Source: Vreelandella stevensii S18214
GTDB lineage: Bacteria; Pseudomonadota; Gammaproteobacteria; Pseudomonadales; Halomonadaceae
Direction: 5' to 3'
Length of the DNA stretch: 64,000 nt
NCBI RefSeq assembly: GCF_000275725.1
Contig: NZ_AJTS01000040.1
Coordinates: 238,654 to 302,653, forward strand
This document shows positions 39,473-47,549 of this stretch, piece after piece (the first letter of the stretch is position 1; each line of letters starts with the position of its first letter). The translations under genes and the position numbers were made by a program. The notes below the pieces were generated by a model that worked only from the letters and a program-made list of their open reading frames with translations, was not told the DNA's origin and did no database searches.

Positions 39473-40198
39473 ATGGATATCACGAGCGAGACACACAGCC
39501 AACACATCTCTCGCCAGTTCAACCAGGAGCTGGAAGAGCTGAAGACCCACCTGATGGCCATGGGCGGTCTGGTGGAAAAGCAGGTGCAGGATGCGGTGCA
39601 TGCTCTGCTGGAGGGCGACAGCCGCCTGGCGGAAAAAGTGCGCGACAATGACCGTCAGGTCAACGACCTGCAGCTGCAAATCGACGACGAGTGCACCCGA
39701 GTGCTGGCTCGCCGTCAGCCGGCGGCATCGGACCTGCGGCTGGTACTTGCGGTCATCCGTGCCACCTCGGACCTGGAGCGAATCGGCGACGAAGCCAGCA
39801 AGATTGCCCGCAATGCACTGTTGTTGAGTGAAAACAGCGGTGCCATTCGTGGCTTGGTAGAAGTCCGCCATATCAGCGAGCACGTGCGCAAGATGCTGCG
39901 TGACGCCCTGACCGCCTTCGCCCGCTTCGATACCGAGCTGGCCATGCAGGTCGTTCGCGAAGACGAATCGGTGGACGACGAATACGGCAGCGCCATGCGC
40001 TCGCTGATGACCTTCATGATGGAAGACTCGCGCTCCATCAGCTCGGTGTTGAGCATCATGTGGGTGCTGCGCGCCCTGGAGCGGGTGGGCGACCACGCCA
40101 ATAACCTGGCGGAATACGTGGTGTACCTGGTGAAAGGCCTGGATATTCGCCACAGTGACCCAGACACCCTGGAACAGAAGGTCATGAAAAAATCTTGA
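39473..40198 (+). CDS. phoU: Phosphate signalling regulator PhoU
   Basis: PhoU couples Pst transport activity to PhoR inhibition. The 241-residue protein is two three-helix bundles, with family metal-site motifs DNDRQVNDLQLQID and ATSDLERIGDEASKIA in the first and VLRALERVGDHANNLAEYVVYLVKG in the second. It follows pstB in the same transcript, and a strong terminator follows it. Confidence 0.95.
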   Translation: MDITSETHSQHISRQFNQELEELKTHLMAMGGLVEKQVQDAVHALLEGDSRLAEKVRDNDRQVNDLQLQIDDECTRVLARRQPAASDLRLVLAVIRATSDLERIGDEASKIARNALLLSENSGAIRGLVEVRHISEHVRKMLRDALTAFARFDTELAMQVVREDESVDDEYGSAMRSLMTFMMEDSRSISSVLSIMWVLRALERVGDHANNLAEYVVYLVKGLDIRHSDPDTLEQKVMKKS

Positions 40199-40223
40199 CC
40201 TGGCCGTCAAACCCTCCTGCAAT

Positions 40224-40253
40224 ACGCCCAGACCATTGTCTGGGCGTTTTTTT
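40224..40253 (+). terminator. Intrinsic terminator of pstCAB-phoU
   Basis: ACGCCCAGAC at 40224-40233 pairs perfectly with GTCTGGGCGT at 40238-40247 around CATT, followed by seven T residues. It lies 26 nt past phoU. Confidence 0.92.
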
Positions 40254-40268
40254 AGGGAGTAATGTCGC

Positions 40269-41015
40269 GTGAATGCACTCAACGCATTGGGGCAAGGCAC
40301 CCGCCTGGTGTATCAGCCCGGGCTAAGGCGCTATGTTTTTCTACCCATTCTGGTCAATCTGCTCGTGTATACGGGTATGGTTTACGTGCTCTTCACACGC
40401 TTTTCGGGCTGGCTGGAGAGCAGCATGGCCATGGTGCCTGGCTGGCTGGAGTGGTTGTCGTGGCTGATCTGGCCGCTATTCTTCATCAGCTTGCTGGTGG
40501 TGATCTTTTTTAGCTTCACCCTGGTGACTCACCTGATCGCAGCGCCTTTCTATGGGTTTCTGGCGGCTCAGGTAGAGCGCCAGGCCACCGGGCGTGAGCC
40601 TCTGGATGACCGAGGGCTGGCCAAAACGGCGCTGGACGCCGTGGGTCGAGAGCTGGTCAAGCTGAGCTATATTCTGCCGCGCATGGCCGTATTGTTCCTG
40701 TTCAGCTGGATTCCCGGCTTGAACGTCTTCGCGCCTCCCTTATGGGCGCTCTTTTCTGCCTGGGTCATGGCCATTACCTATCTGGACTACCCGATGGATA
40801 ACAACAAAGTGTCGTTCAAGGACATGCGCAGCAGGCTTTCACGGCGCTGGTGGCCGAGCATGACATATGGCGGGCTGGTCATGCTCATCACCTGGATCCC
40901 CTTGGCCAACCTGTTCCTGATTCCAGGCGCCGTCGCAGGCGCAGTCCTCATGTGGGACCGCCACTATCGTGGCACACCGGACACGCGGGATAAGGCGGCA
41001 GGCTCGGCGCTCTGA
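40269..41015 (+). CDS. cysZ: CysZ/EI24-family membrane protein
   Basis: The 248-residue protein has four to five hydrophobic segments and the family motifs FSFTLVTHLIAAPFYGFLA, ILPRMAVLFLFSWIPG and WAMAITYLDYPMDNN-like VMAITYLDYPMDNNK. CysZ is a sulfate uptake protein feeding cysteine synthesis. The start is GTG at 40269, nine nt after GGGAG; an ATG at 40262 is in another frame. It follows the phoU terminator directly and must have its own promoter or depend on read-through. Confidence 0.88.
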   Translation: MNALNALGQGTRLVYQPGLRRYVFLPILVNLLVYTGMVYVLFTRFSGWLESSMAMVPGWLEWLSWLIWPLFFISLLVVIFFSFTLVTHLIAAPFYGFLAAQVERQATGREPLDDRGLAKTALDAVGRELVKLSYILPRMAVLFLFSWIPGLNVFAPPLWALFSAWVMAITYLDYPMDNNKVSFKDMRSRLSRRWWPSMTYGGLVMLITWIPLANLFLIPGAVAGAVLMWDRHYRGTPDTRDKAAGSAL

Positions 41016-41057
41016 ATCAGAGCCATTCATCACAGGGCCGCCCATATAGCAGGCACA

Positions 41058-41085
41058 AAAAATTAGACCCCGCTAGGCGGGGTCT
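41058..41085 (-). terminator. Intrinsic terminator of the small minus-strand locus
   Basis: On the minus strand AGACCCCGC/GCGGGGTCT (9 bp, 3-nt loop, 41065-41085) is followed by AATTTTTTG. It lies 13 nt past the stop of the 42-residue gene. The hairpin could also serve cysZ from the other side, but the T tract faces the minus direction. Confidence 0.85.
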
Positions 41086-41098
41086 CGACCACTCTTAC

Positions 41099-41227
41099 TT
41101 ATGAACGATACTGACTGCTGGCTTCCTCTCCGTTTGCGGGACTCCAACCTTGGAATTTACCCTGACCAGTGTCTTGACCGTTTTCTGATTCATCCTTGAA
41201 TCGGTGAGCATCCTTGCTATGGGACAT
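41099..41227 (-). CDS. 42-residue hydrophilic, hydrophilin-like small protein
   Basis: The reading frame encodes MSHSKDAHRFKDESENGQ, continues through GQGKFQGWSPANGEE and ends QYRS. GAGGG lies five nt before the ATG, and an intrinsic terminator follows 13 nt after the stop, so it looks like a real gene. It has no hydrophobic stretch and no Cys, and is rich in Gly (5), Ser, Asp, Glu, Lys and Gln, the composition of hydrophilins and other desiccation-type disordered proteins. It is the last gene behind the acidic secreted protein. No family was recognised. Confidence 0.6.
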   Translation of the reverse strand: MSHSKDAHRFKDESENGQDTGQGKFQGWSPANGEEASSQYRS

Positions 41228-41294
41228 CCTTGCCCTCAGTTTGCTCACTCCTAAGCGTAAGAGTTTTTTTCAGCTTTGCAAAGAATTGTTACGT

Positions 41295-41606
41295 TTAGCT
41301 GCCGCTATTTTCTTCTACCACATCTTCCGGAGTGTACTCGGCACCGCCGCTCATGTTGGTAGACTCTGGCTCATCTACTACATCAGGACCTTGTGTGCCG
41401 TGATCGGTGGTCAGGTCTTCTGTGTCGTAACTACCGGGCTCAGCCGTACCAGACTGTGTGTTCATGGGCTCATCTTCGACGGTTACATCCTGATTCTGGT
41501 CGATGGATGAGTGATCCGTGGTGTCTGCAAATGCCAGTGGGCTTGCCATCAGGCCAAAAGAAACACCTAAAATACCAGCTTTCTTGAGTAGTTCCTTGGA
41601 CATCAT
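41295..41606 (-). CDS. Acidic secreted protein without Lys or Arg in the mature part
   Basis: The 103-residue precursor has a clear signal peptide (MMSKELLKKAGILGVSFGLM...PLAFA, 27 residues). The 76-residue mature part starts DTTDHSS, has about 21 Asp/Glu and no Lys, Arg or Cys. A segment is duplicated: DVTVEDEPMNTQSGTAEPG and DVVDEPESTNMSGGAEYTP. This suggests a disordered, strongly anionic exported protein, possibly cation-binding. The ATG at 41606 follows GAGGAGG by six nt; a second ATG is the next codon. A sigma-54-type promoter and a structured leader lie upstream. I do not recognise a family. Confidence 0.72.
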   Translation of the reverse strand: MMSKELLKKAGILGVSFGLMASPLAFADTTDHSSIDQNQDVTVEDEPMNTQSGTAEPGSYDTEDLTTDHGTQGPDVVDEPESTNMSGGAEYTPEDVVEENSGS

Positions 41607-41631
41607 ATTCCGCCTCCTCGATCGCTGTTGA

Positions 41632-41691
41632 TACCGCATAGTTAAGGAAGAGTGACTTCATGTCTTACCAGTTCCTGCGGTAATCTTCCTT
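41632..41691 (-). promoter_or_regulatory. Structured 5' leader with interleaved inverted repeats (pseudoknot-like)
   Basis: In the predicted RNA the order is AAGGAAGA (41691-41684), TACCGCA (41682-41676), TCTTCCTT (41651-41644), TGCGGTA (41638-41632). The first pairs with the third (8 bp) and the second with the fourth (7 bp), an a-b-a'-b' order that can form an H-type pseudoknot or two alternative hairpins. It would begin at the expected transcript 5' end and end 13 nt before the ribosome site. Confidence 0.5.
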
Positions 41692-41702
41692 GCCTTGAAT
41701 AT

Positions 41703-41718
41703 TGCATACGTTGTGCCA
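41703..41718 (-). promoter_or_regulatory. Sigma-54-type (-24/-12) promoter
   Basis: On the minus strand TGGCACAACGTATGCA has the exact GG-N10-GC spacing and a perfect TGGCAC -24 element; the -12 reads ATGCA instead of TTGCA. The predicted start is near 41692, giving an 86-nt leader before the acidic secreted protein. Confidence 0.65.
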
Positions 41719-41748
41719 CGGATGCCAAAAAATAAAAAAATTATTTAT

Positions 41749-41761
41749 TATCAATAATTTA
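41749..41761 (+). promoter_or_regulatory. IHF consensus site in an A+T-rich island
   Basis: TATCAATAATTTA fits WATCAANNNNTTR at every defined position. It lies about 31 bp upstream of the -24 element, inside an A+T-rich stretch (about 41728-41771) that is unlike the rest of the window. IHF often bends DNA between activator and sigma-54 promoters. Confidence 0.6.
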
Positions 41762-41925
41762 AAAAAAACAAGAATGGTATAAAGCATGGGCTCAGGGGGT
41801 CATGACCACGCCTTTGAGTGGTTAAAAATGACACATGAGTGAGGTGTGACCAGAGTTCTATGCCAATATGGCACACTTATACAGGTGTTATGCAAAAGAG
41901 AGGGGGATTCAGTGAAGTCGAGCCT
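41762..41925. other. Upstream region between the sigma-54-type locus and phoR
   Basis: Together with the preceding elements this forms a 319-nt gap (41607-41925) without a gene. It contains dyads that could bind an activator: ACCAC/GTGGT at 41805-41822 and TGCCA-ATA-TGGCA at 41861-41873, about 155 bp upstream of the -24 element. No known activator site was recognised. Confidence 0.35.
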
Positions 41926-43221
41926 TCAAGCAGGCCCGGTAACGCGTCTGGCAGGAAACACACAGCGAAAGGCAGCTCCCTCGCCCGGGTGTGACTCTAC
42001 GTTGAGCTGTGCCTCGTGGCGCAGCAGCACGTGCTTCACGATGGCCAGGCCCAGACCCGTCCCTCCTGTTGCCGTACTGCGCCCTTTATCCACTCGATAG
42101 AAGCGCTCGGTCAGGCGGGGGATATGCACCGGATCAATGCCATCGCCATCGTCCTCGACCTCGATACACCCGTTGCCGTTGGCGGCCACCGACCAGCGCA
42201 GCGTGATCTGGCTGCCTTCCGGGGTATAGCGCACGGCATTGAAGGCTAGATTGGAAATGGCGCTGCGCAGCTCCTGCTCGCTGCCGATCAAGCCAGCGTC
42301 GCTCTCTAGAATGACCTGCACACTGTGCTGCTGCCTCGAGAGCGCCAGGGCGTCTCGGCGAATGCTGTCGAGCATGGGGCCTACGGCCAGCGTCTGGTGA
42401 TCGTCACCGCCCTGGTCGATTTCCAGCCGTGACAGCAGCAGCAGGTCGTTGACCAGATTCTGCATCCGTCGCGTCTGCTCCTCCATCTGTACAATTCCTT
42501 TACCCAGGCGGGGAGGCAGCAGCTCCTTGAGGTCGCCGTAGGTTTCCAGGTAGCCCGACAGCACGGTCAGCGGAGTGCGCAGTTCATGGGAGACGTTGGC
42601 GACGAAGTCACGCCGCATCTGCTCCAGGCGGTGCAGACGCGTAATATCACGGGCCATGACCAGCCGCTCGTCATCGCCGTAGAGGGTGATCTGATACTGA
42701 AGGATACGCCGCTCGTCGATCGGCGAGGTCAGCGTCAGCGGCTCACTGTAGTCGCGGGCATTGAAGTAGCTGATGAAGCGAGGGTCGCGCAGCAGGTTGG
42801 TGATGTGCTGGCCACGGTCGTGGGCGGTTTGCAGCCCCAGCATATCGGTGGCCGCGCTGTTCCACCACTCCAGGTCGCCGTGGCGGTCCAGCATCACCAC
42901 GCTATCGCGCATGGCTTCGGAGGACTCCTGAATTCTCGCCAGCGTTGCCCGTAAACGGCTTTGGGTAATGCGCTGGCTTTTCTGGTAGCGATAGAGGCGG
43001 TCGAACAGCTCTCCCCACATGCCCTTGGCTGCCGGAGGCTCGTCGTGGGGGTGGAGCGTCAGCCAAAGAAAGAGCGCCCGAAACTGGCGCAGATGATAGA
43101 CCAGACAAAACAGCAGCCCCGCCGCCAGCCCGGCGCCAGGGTAATCCACCAGCCATCCCAGGCAGAGGCCCAACAGGGCCAGCCAGATGATGCGCCAGAT
43201 CTCACGGCTCCACAGGCGCAC
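41926..43221 (-). CDS. phoR: Phosphate regulon sensor histidine kinase PhoR
   Basis: The 431-residue protein has two short N-terminal hydrophobic segments (WLALLGLCLGWLV and GAGLAAGLLFCLVY), a PAS domain at about 95-195 (MLDRHGDLEWWNSAATDMLG), an H-box FVANVSHELRTPLTVLSGYLE with the phospho-His, and a HATPase domain with N-box LAFNAVRYTPEG and GTGLGLAIVKHVL. It senses phosphate through Pst/PhoU and phosphorylates PhoB. It starts two nt after the phoB stop. Confidence 0.95.
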   Translation of the reverse strand: MRLWSREIWRIIWLALLGLCLGWLVDYPGAGLAAGLLFCLVYHLRQFRALFLWLTLHPHDEPPAAKGMWGELFDRLYRYQKSQRITQSRLRATLARIQESSEAMRDSVVMLDRHGDLEWWNSAATDMLGLQTAHDRGQHITNLLRDPRFISYFNARDYSEPLTLTSPIDERRILQYQITLYGDDERLVMARDITRLHRLEQMRRDFVANVSHELRTPLTVLSGYLETYGDLKELLPPRLGKGIVQMEEQTRRMQNLVNDLLLLSRLEIDQGGDDHQTLAVGPMLDSIRRDALALSRQQHSVQVILESDAGLIGSEQELRSAISNLAFNAVRYTPEGSQITLRWSVAANGNGCIEVEDDGDGIDPVHIPRLTERFYRVDKGRSTATGGTGLGLAIVKHVLLRHEAQLNVESHPGEGAAFRCVFPARRVTGPA

Positions 43222-43223
43222 GC

Positions 43224-43913
43224 TTACACTCGCGCAGAGAACCGGTACCCGGTACCGCGCACCGTTTGAATCAGATTTTGATGGGGTTCACCCAGCGCCT
43301 TGCGAAGACGGCGGATATGCACGTCCACAGTACGCTCTTCCACGTAGACATTGCCACCCCATACCTGGTCCAGCAATTGGCTGCGCGTGTAGGCGCGCTC
43401 CTGATGGGTCATGAAAAACTGCAGCAGACGATACTCGGTAGGCCCCATTTCCAGCGCCTTGCCATGGGCGCTGACCCGGTGGCTCACCGGGTCCAACAGC
43501 AGACCATTGATTTCGATGGGGTCTTCTACGCCACGCGGCGTGGCCCGACGCAGCACGGCCTTCAGGCGGGCCACCAGCTCACGGGGGGAAAAGGGCTTGG
43601 TGATATAGTCGTCGGCACCCGCTTCCAGGCCCTGGATCTTGTTGTCCTCTTCGCCCTTGGCCGTCAGCATGATGATCGGCAGCTCGGCGGTGGCTTCTTC
43701 GCGCTTCAACCGACGGGCCAGCTCAATGCCGCTGGTGCCCGGCATCATCCAGTCCAGCAGCAACAGGTCGGGCTGGTGATCGACGACCATGGCGTGGGCA
43801 TCCTGGGCGTTGTCCGCTTCAAGCACGCGATAGTCAGCCATCTCTAGCGCCACGGCGATCATTTCGCGGATCGGCGCCTCATCATCGACGATCAGTACGG
43901 TCTTGGCGGTCAT
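43224..43913 (-). CDS. phoB: Phosphate regulon response regulator PhoB
   Basis: The 229-residue OmpR-type regulator has a receiver domain with acidic pocket DDEAP and phospho-acceptor Asp in [12 protein letters not shown], switch residues in IMLTAKGEE and [13 protein letters not shown], and a winged-helix domain with [17 protein letters not shown]. It binds Pho boxes. One lies directly upstream of its own gene and one before pstC in this window. phoR follows with a two-nt gap. Confidence 0.96.
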   Translation of the reverse strand: MTAKTVLIVDDEAPIREMIAVALEMADYRVLEADNAQDAHAMVVDHQPDLLLLDWMMPGTSGIELARRLKREEATAELPIIMLTAKGEEDNKIQGLEAGADDYITKPFSPRELVARLKAVLRRATPRGVEDPIEINGLLLDPVSHRVSAHGKALEMGPTEYRLLQFFMTHQERAYTRSQLLDQVWGGNVYVEERTVDVHIRRLRKALGEPHQNLIQTVRGTGYRFSARV

Positions 43914-43966
43914 TCCAGGGCCTCACGGTGCTCTATTCAGGAAGGTTCAATGACATGCGTGTGACG

Positions 43967-44000
43967 ATAACACCATGACTTGATGACAGTTCCATGACAC
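43967..44000 (-). promoter_or_regulatory. Pho box and -10 for phoBR
   Basis: On the minus strand GTGTCAT-GGAA-CTGTCAT (44000-43983) is two 7-bp PhoB repeats with a 4-bp spacer. TGTTAT at 43972-43967 lies exactly 10 bp beyond, at -10 position. This indicates autoregulation of phoBR. It falls in the 96-nt gap between ubiA and phoB. Confidence 0.85.
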
Positions 44001-44009
44001 CCAGTCAAT

Positions 44010-44906
44010 TTAGCCCGCTACCGGCCACCAGCTCAAGGCAATACCTGCAAAGACCAGCAGACCCGACCAGTGGTTATTCAGAAAGGCCTGAAAACAGCGG
44101 TCACGATCGCGCCCGGCGATCAGCCACTGCTGGTACACGAACGTCGCCGCCATGCCCAGCAACCCCAGCCAGAAAAAGCCCCCTAGCCCAACGCGCAGCG
44201 CGACCCAGCTCAGCAGGGCCAGCACGCTTGCCTGCAGCACTCCGATGATCAGCCGGTCAGCACGGCCAAACAGCACGGCGGTCGACTTGATGCCGATTTT
44301 CAGGTCGTCGTCACGGTCGACCATGGCGTACTGGGTATCGTAGGCAACGGTCCACAGCAGGTTGGCACTGAACAGCAGCCAGGCTTCCAGAGGCACGTGG
44401 CCCAATACCGCGCCAAACGCCATGGGAATGGCCCAGGAAAAGGCCGCGCCCAGCACCACCTGCGGGAAGTGGGTGTAGCGCTTCATGAACGGATACACGA
44501 AAGCCAGCAGCACGCCGCCCACCGACAGCAGCACGGTGAACCAGTTGGTCAGCAGCACCAAAATGAAGGCAGCGGCGACCAGCGCCACGAACAGCAGCTG
44601 GGCTTCGGTTTCGCTGATGCGTCCCGTGGCCATGGGGCGCTGGCGAGTACGCTTGACGTGGCCATCCACATGGCGGTCGGCATAGTCGTTCACCACGCAG
44701 CCCGCAGCCCGCATCACGTAGACACCGGCAATGAATATGATCAGCACGGAGCGGCCCGGCACCCCTTCTGCAGCCACCCACAGCGCCCAGAGCGTCGGCC
44801 ACATGAGCAGCCAGGTACCAATGGGCCGATCCAGGCGCATCAGCTGAATAAAGTCTGCCAGCCGGGCCCAACCCGTTGGCCGCAACAGAGAACGGTCCAT
44901 GCGCAT
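44010..44906 (-). CDS. ubiA: 4-hydroxybenzoate octaprenyltransferase
   Basis: UbiA attaches the polyprenyl tail to 4-hydroxybenzoate in ubiquinone synthesis. The 298-residue membrane protein has the first Asp-rich motif [15 protein letters not shown], the second [13 protein letters not shown], and about eight to nine hydrophobic segments. It follows ubiC on the same strand (31-nt gap). GAGGT precedes its ATG. Confidence 0.95.
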   Translation of the reverse strand: MRMDRSLLRPTGWARLADFIQLMRLDRPIGTWLLMWPTLWALWVAAEGVPGRSVLIIFIAGVYVMRAAGCVVNDYADRHVDGHVKRTRQRPMATGRISETEAQLLFVALVAAAFILVLLTNWFTVLLSVGGVLLAFVYPFMKRYTHFPQVVLGAAFSWAIPMAFGAVLGHVPLEAWLLFSANLLWTVAYDTQYAMVDRDDDLKIGIKSTAVLFGRADRLIIGVLQASVLALLSWVALRVGLGGFFWLGLLGMAATFVYQQWLIAGRDRDRCFQAFLNNHWSGLLVFAGIALSWWPVAG

Positions 44907-44937
44907 GCTTACCTCGTGAAAGAAACTCCAGGATAGC

Positions 44938-45531
44938 CTAGCGCGAGGGCAGGCTCAGCGCATCGGCCATGGTCGATAAAAAATACTCCTGAACCAGCAG
45001 CGACAGTCCCGCGTGCTGAAAGACCGAGCGACGCCCCCACGGGCTACGCCCCTTGGTGGGTGTATCCCACGCCGTGAAGCGCGGGAGCGACGCCGTGGCC
45101 TGTAGCGGTCCACGCACCAGATCCGGCTGCTGAAACAACCAGCTGCCCAGCGAACACTCGCCCAAGGCCCCCAGGCCTTTGCCCTGCAGCTGCTCCAGCG
45201 GCGCCACCGATCGCGCCACCACCCAGGGGGTGCCGTCGATGCACAGCGCCACCTCACGTAGCCAAGCGTGACGACGGGGTGCGATGCCCAGCGCCATGGC
45301 TTCGTCCTGGAACGGCAGGCCAATGGTCTGACGCAGCAGGCGTACACGAAACTGGCCCGGCGCTCCGGCCGCCATCAGACGCGCCGTCAGGGAGTCGGTC
45401 GAGGCCACCCACTGCCACCAGGCCGCACTCATGGCAGGCCGCGCAGCGGCAACCGGCCGCCAGTGGGGGGGTAGCGAAAACGCAGGGCGTGGCAACTCAA
45501 CGAGCGTCACCTGAGCCTCCAGAGCAGTCAA
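44938..45531 (-). CDS. ubiC: Chorismate pyruvate-lyase
   Basis: UbiC converts chorismate to 4-hydroxybenzoate, the substrate for UbiA encoded next. The 197-residue protein has [15 protein letters not shown], a basic loop with [26 protein letters not shown] and the final SLGSWLF and RRSVF segments of the family. Sequence conservation in UbiC is moderate; the ubiC-ubiA order makes the call firm. It diverges from the rubredoxin reductase-like gene, 66 nt away. Confidence 0.92.
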   Translation of the reverse strand: MTALEAQVTLVELPRPAFSLPPHWRPVAAARPAMSAAWWQWVASTDSLTARLMAAGAPGQFRVRLLRQTIGLPFQDEAMALGIAPRRHAWLREVALCIDGTPWVVARSVAPLEQLQGKGLGALGECSLGSWLFQQPDLVRGPLQATASLPRFTAWDTPTKGRSPWGRRSVFQHAGLSLLVQEYFLSTMADALSLPSR

Positions 45532-45597
45532 TTGGAAAGAAGGCTAGTGTAACATGATGGCTTGGCAGGCTTTTGTTCCTTACCTCCGGATAACGAT

Positions 45598-46782
45598 ATG
45601 CCCGATTCACATTTGAGCGAATCCCCACATGCCGAGCTGGTCATTGTCGGCACTGGCATGGCCGGTATTGGCCTGGCGCGAGCGCTGCGCCGCCAGGGGG
45701 ATTCTCGCACCATCGCGCTGGTCAGCGCCGACCGTGGCGAAGAGTACAGCAAACCGCTGCTGTCCACGGGCTTCGCCAAGCGGTTGAGCCCCGAAAAGCT
45801 GGCGCAGCGCAGCGCAGAAGCGCTCGCCGACGAACTGAATGCCCAGGTCATGGCCCACACGCAAGTCGTCGAACTGGCGGTGGAACACCAGATGCTGCGC
45901 CTGGGCAACGGCACCCTGCTCCGCTACGAGCACCTGGTGCTCGCCACTGGCGCGGCCCCGCGCACGCCGCTCCAGATACCCGATGCGCTGGAAGGGCGCT
46001 GCTTCACGGTCAACGACCTGGACGACTACCGCCGACTGCATGCAGCGCTCGCCCAGCCAAGCCGAGTGGCGATCATTGGCGCGGGCCTGGTGGGCTGCGA
46101 ATTCGCCAACGACCTCCATGCGGGCGGCCACCACGTCACCCTGGTGGCACCAGAGTGCACCCCGCTGCCGCGCCTGCTGCCCGAGCCGCTGGGCCACGCC
46201 CTGGCCGAAACCTTTCGAACGGCGGGCATGCAACTGGCGTTTGGGCGCACGCTGGACAGCCTATCCATGAATGCCGACCGCGACCTGGTACTGCAGCTCG
46301 ACGGCGGCGAGCGCCATACGGTGGACATCATCCTGTTGGCCACGGGCCTTGCGCCCCGCACGGCGCTGGCCGAGGCCGCCGGACTCGCGGTCAGCGCCCG
46401 CGGTATCGAGGTGGACCGGCTGCTTCGTACTCACCAGCATAACGTATACGCATTGGGCGACGTGGCCTGCATCGACGGCGTGAACGCCATGTACGTTCAG
46501 CCGCTGCAAGCCAGCGCCAAAGCGCTGGCGGCCACGCTGGGCGGCTCGCCTACCCCGGTAAGCTTCGGCGCCTGGCCGATCATCGTCAAAACGCCTCTGC
46601 TCCCGGTGGTTGCCTACCCGCCAGTGGGCACACCGCAGCACTGGCGAGTGGAGGGTCATGGGCAGGATTTGACGGCGCTGGCGGAAGATAAAGACGGTCG
46701 TTTGATTGGTTTTGCGTTGACAGGGGGCTGCGTGAGAAGGAAAGTGGAGCTTTCCAGAGCTGTCCCTGCCCTGCTAGGCTGA
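45598..46782 (+). CDS. FAD-dependent oxidoreductase, rubredoxin-NAD(+) reductase type
   Basis: The 394-residue flavoprotein has an N-terminal FAD motif VIVGTGMAGIGLARALRRQG, the ATG motif LVLATGAAPRTP, a second dinucleotide motif AIIGAGLVGCEFANDL for NAD(H) and the C-terminal ALGDVACIDG. It resembles rubredoxin reductases (RubB/AlkT). In Pseudomonas rubredoxin genes sit beside it between ubiC and hupA; none is present here, so its electron acceptor must be encoded elsewhere. The ATG at 45598 removes 12 unrelated residues. Confidence 0.82.
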   Translation: MPDSHLSESPHAELVIVGTGMAGIGLARALRRQGDSRTIALVSADRGEEYSKPLLSTGFAKRLSPEKLAQRSAEALADELNAQVMAHTQVVELAVEHQMLRLGNGTLLRYEHLVLATGAAPRTPLQIPDALEGRCFTVNDLDDYRRLHAALAQPSRVAIIGAGLVGCEFANDLHAGGHHVTLVAPECTPLPRLLPEPLGHALAETFRTAGMQLAFGRTLDSLSMNADRDLVLQLDGGERHTVDIILLATGLAPRTALAEAAGLAVSARGIEVDRLLRTHQHNVYALGDVACIDGVNAMYVQPLQASAKALAATLGGSPTPVSFGAWPIIVKTPLLPVVAYPPVGTPQHWRVEGHGQDLTALAEDKDGRLIGFALTGGCVRRKVELSRAVPALLG

Positions 46783-46874
46783 TTTTTGCCGCCTTCACGA
46801 CTAGGCTAAAGAAGCCCCGCCGGGGTGGGTTACCAACAACATTGACGTTTGTTTTTCACAAGGGAGATTCCTTC

Positions 46875-47147
46875 ATGCGCAAACCTGAACTCGCCGCTGC
46901 CATCGCCGAGAGTGCTGACCTGTCCAAGGACAAGGCAGGCCAGGTCCTGAATGTCATTCTGGACGAAATCACCAACAGCGTGGCCAAAGGCGAAGACGTT
47001 ACCCTGATTGGCTTTGGCACCTTCACCGTACGCGAGCGCGCCGCCCGTACCGGCAAGAACCCGCAGACCGGTGCACCGCTGCAGATTCCGGCCAGCAAGA
47101 ACGTGGCGTTCAAGCCAGGTAAAGCGCTCAAGGACGCCGTTTCCTAA
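46875..47147 (+). CDS. hupA: DNA-binding protein HU
   Basis: The 90-residue nucleoid protein has the HU pattern MRKPELAAAIAESADLSK, GFGTFTVRERAARTGKNPQTG with the DNA-intercalating loop, and FKPGKALKD. AGGGAG lies seven nt before the ATG at 46875. It could be alpha or beta type; the position after the rubredoxin reductase gene matches hupA of Pseudomonas. Its TAA shares a base with the next gene's ATG. Confidence 0.93.
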   Translation: MRKPELAAAIAESADLSKDKAGQVLNVILDEITNSVAKGEDVTLIGFGTFTVRERAARTGKNPQTGAPLQIPASKNVAFKPGKALKDAVS

Positions 47148-47503
47148 TGAAGCTTTCGCTGACGCTGTGGCTGTTGAGCTTCATGCTCAAGCGCGCCCTG
47201 CGCCGCAAGCCACGCTTTCGTGAGCAGCTGGAGCGCATGCAAGGGCTGGACTGGGGCATCGCCACAGAAGACCTGAGCACGGCGCGCCACTACCGAATGA
47301 CCCCCAAACGCATCACGTCCGGTAAAGGCCTGCCCGTCGACCTGGACCTGGAGCTACGCTTTCGCGACCAGCAAGCCGCCCTGCGCATCCTCAGAAAGCC
47401 GACGCAACAGGCATTCCTGGATGGCATGGTGGCGGGCGACGTGCGCCTCGTCGGCGACTCTGCCGACATGAACAAGCTGCAAAAGCTGCTCAAATACTTG
47501 TAG
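47147..47503 (+). CDS. Small SCP2-like lipid-binding family protein
   Basis: The 118-residue protein has a short hydrophobic N-terminus (LTLWLLSFMLKRALRRK) and a basic amphipathic start, followed by an SCP2-type ending: LRFRDQQAALRILRKPTQQAFLDGMVAGDVRLVGDSADMNKLQKLLKYL-like pattern with VAGDVRLVGD. It is translationally coupled to HU (TAATG), an arrangement also seen after hupA in Pseudomonas. Function unknown; ubiquinone or lipid handling is conceivable because similar SCP2 domains occur in UbiJ/UbiT. Confidence 0.65.
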   Translation: MKLSLTLWLLSFMLKRALRRKPRFREQLERMQGLDWGIATEDLSTARHYRMTPKRITSGKGLPVDLDLELRFRDQQAALRILRKPTQQAFLDGMVAGDVRLVGDSADMNKLQKLLKYL

Positions 47504-47549
47504 CCCTGCACGCTGGGCGCATTTTCGTCACGCGAGGTAGCACCAGGCG

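Noticed and set aside
41214-41510. Plus-strand frame opposite the acidic protein gene
   Set aside because: No ribosome site; the minus frame has signal peptide, GAGGAGG and a duplicated segment.
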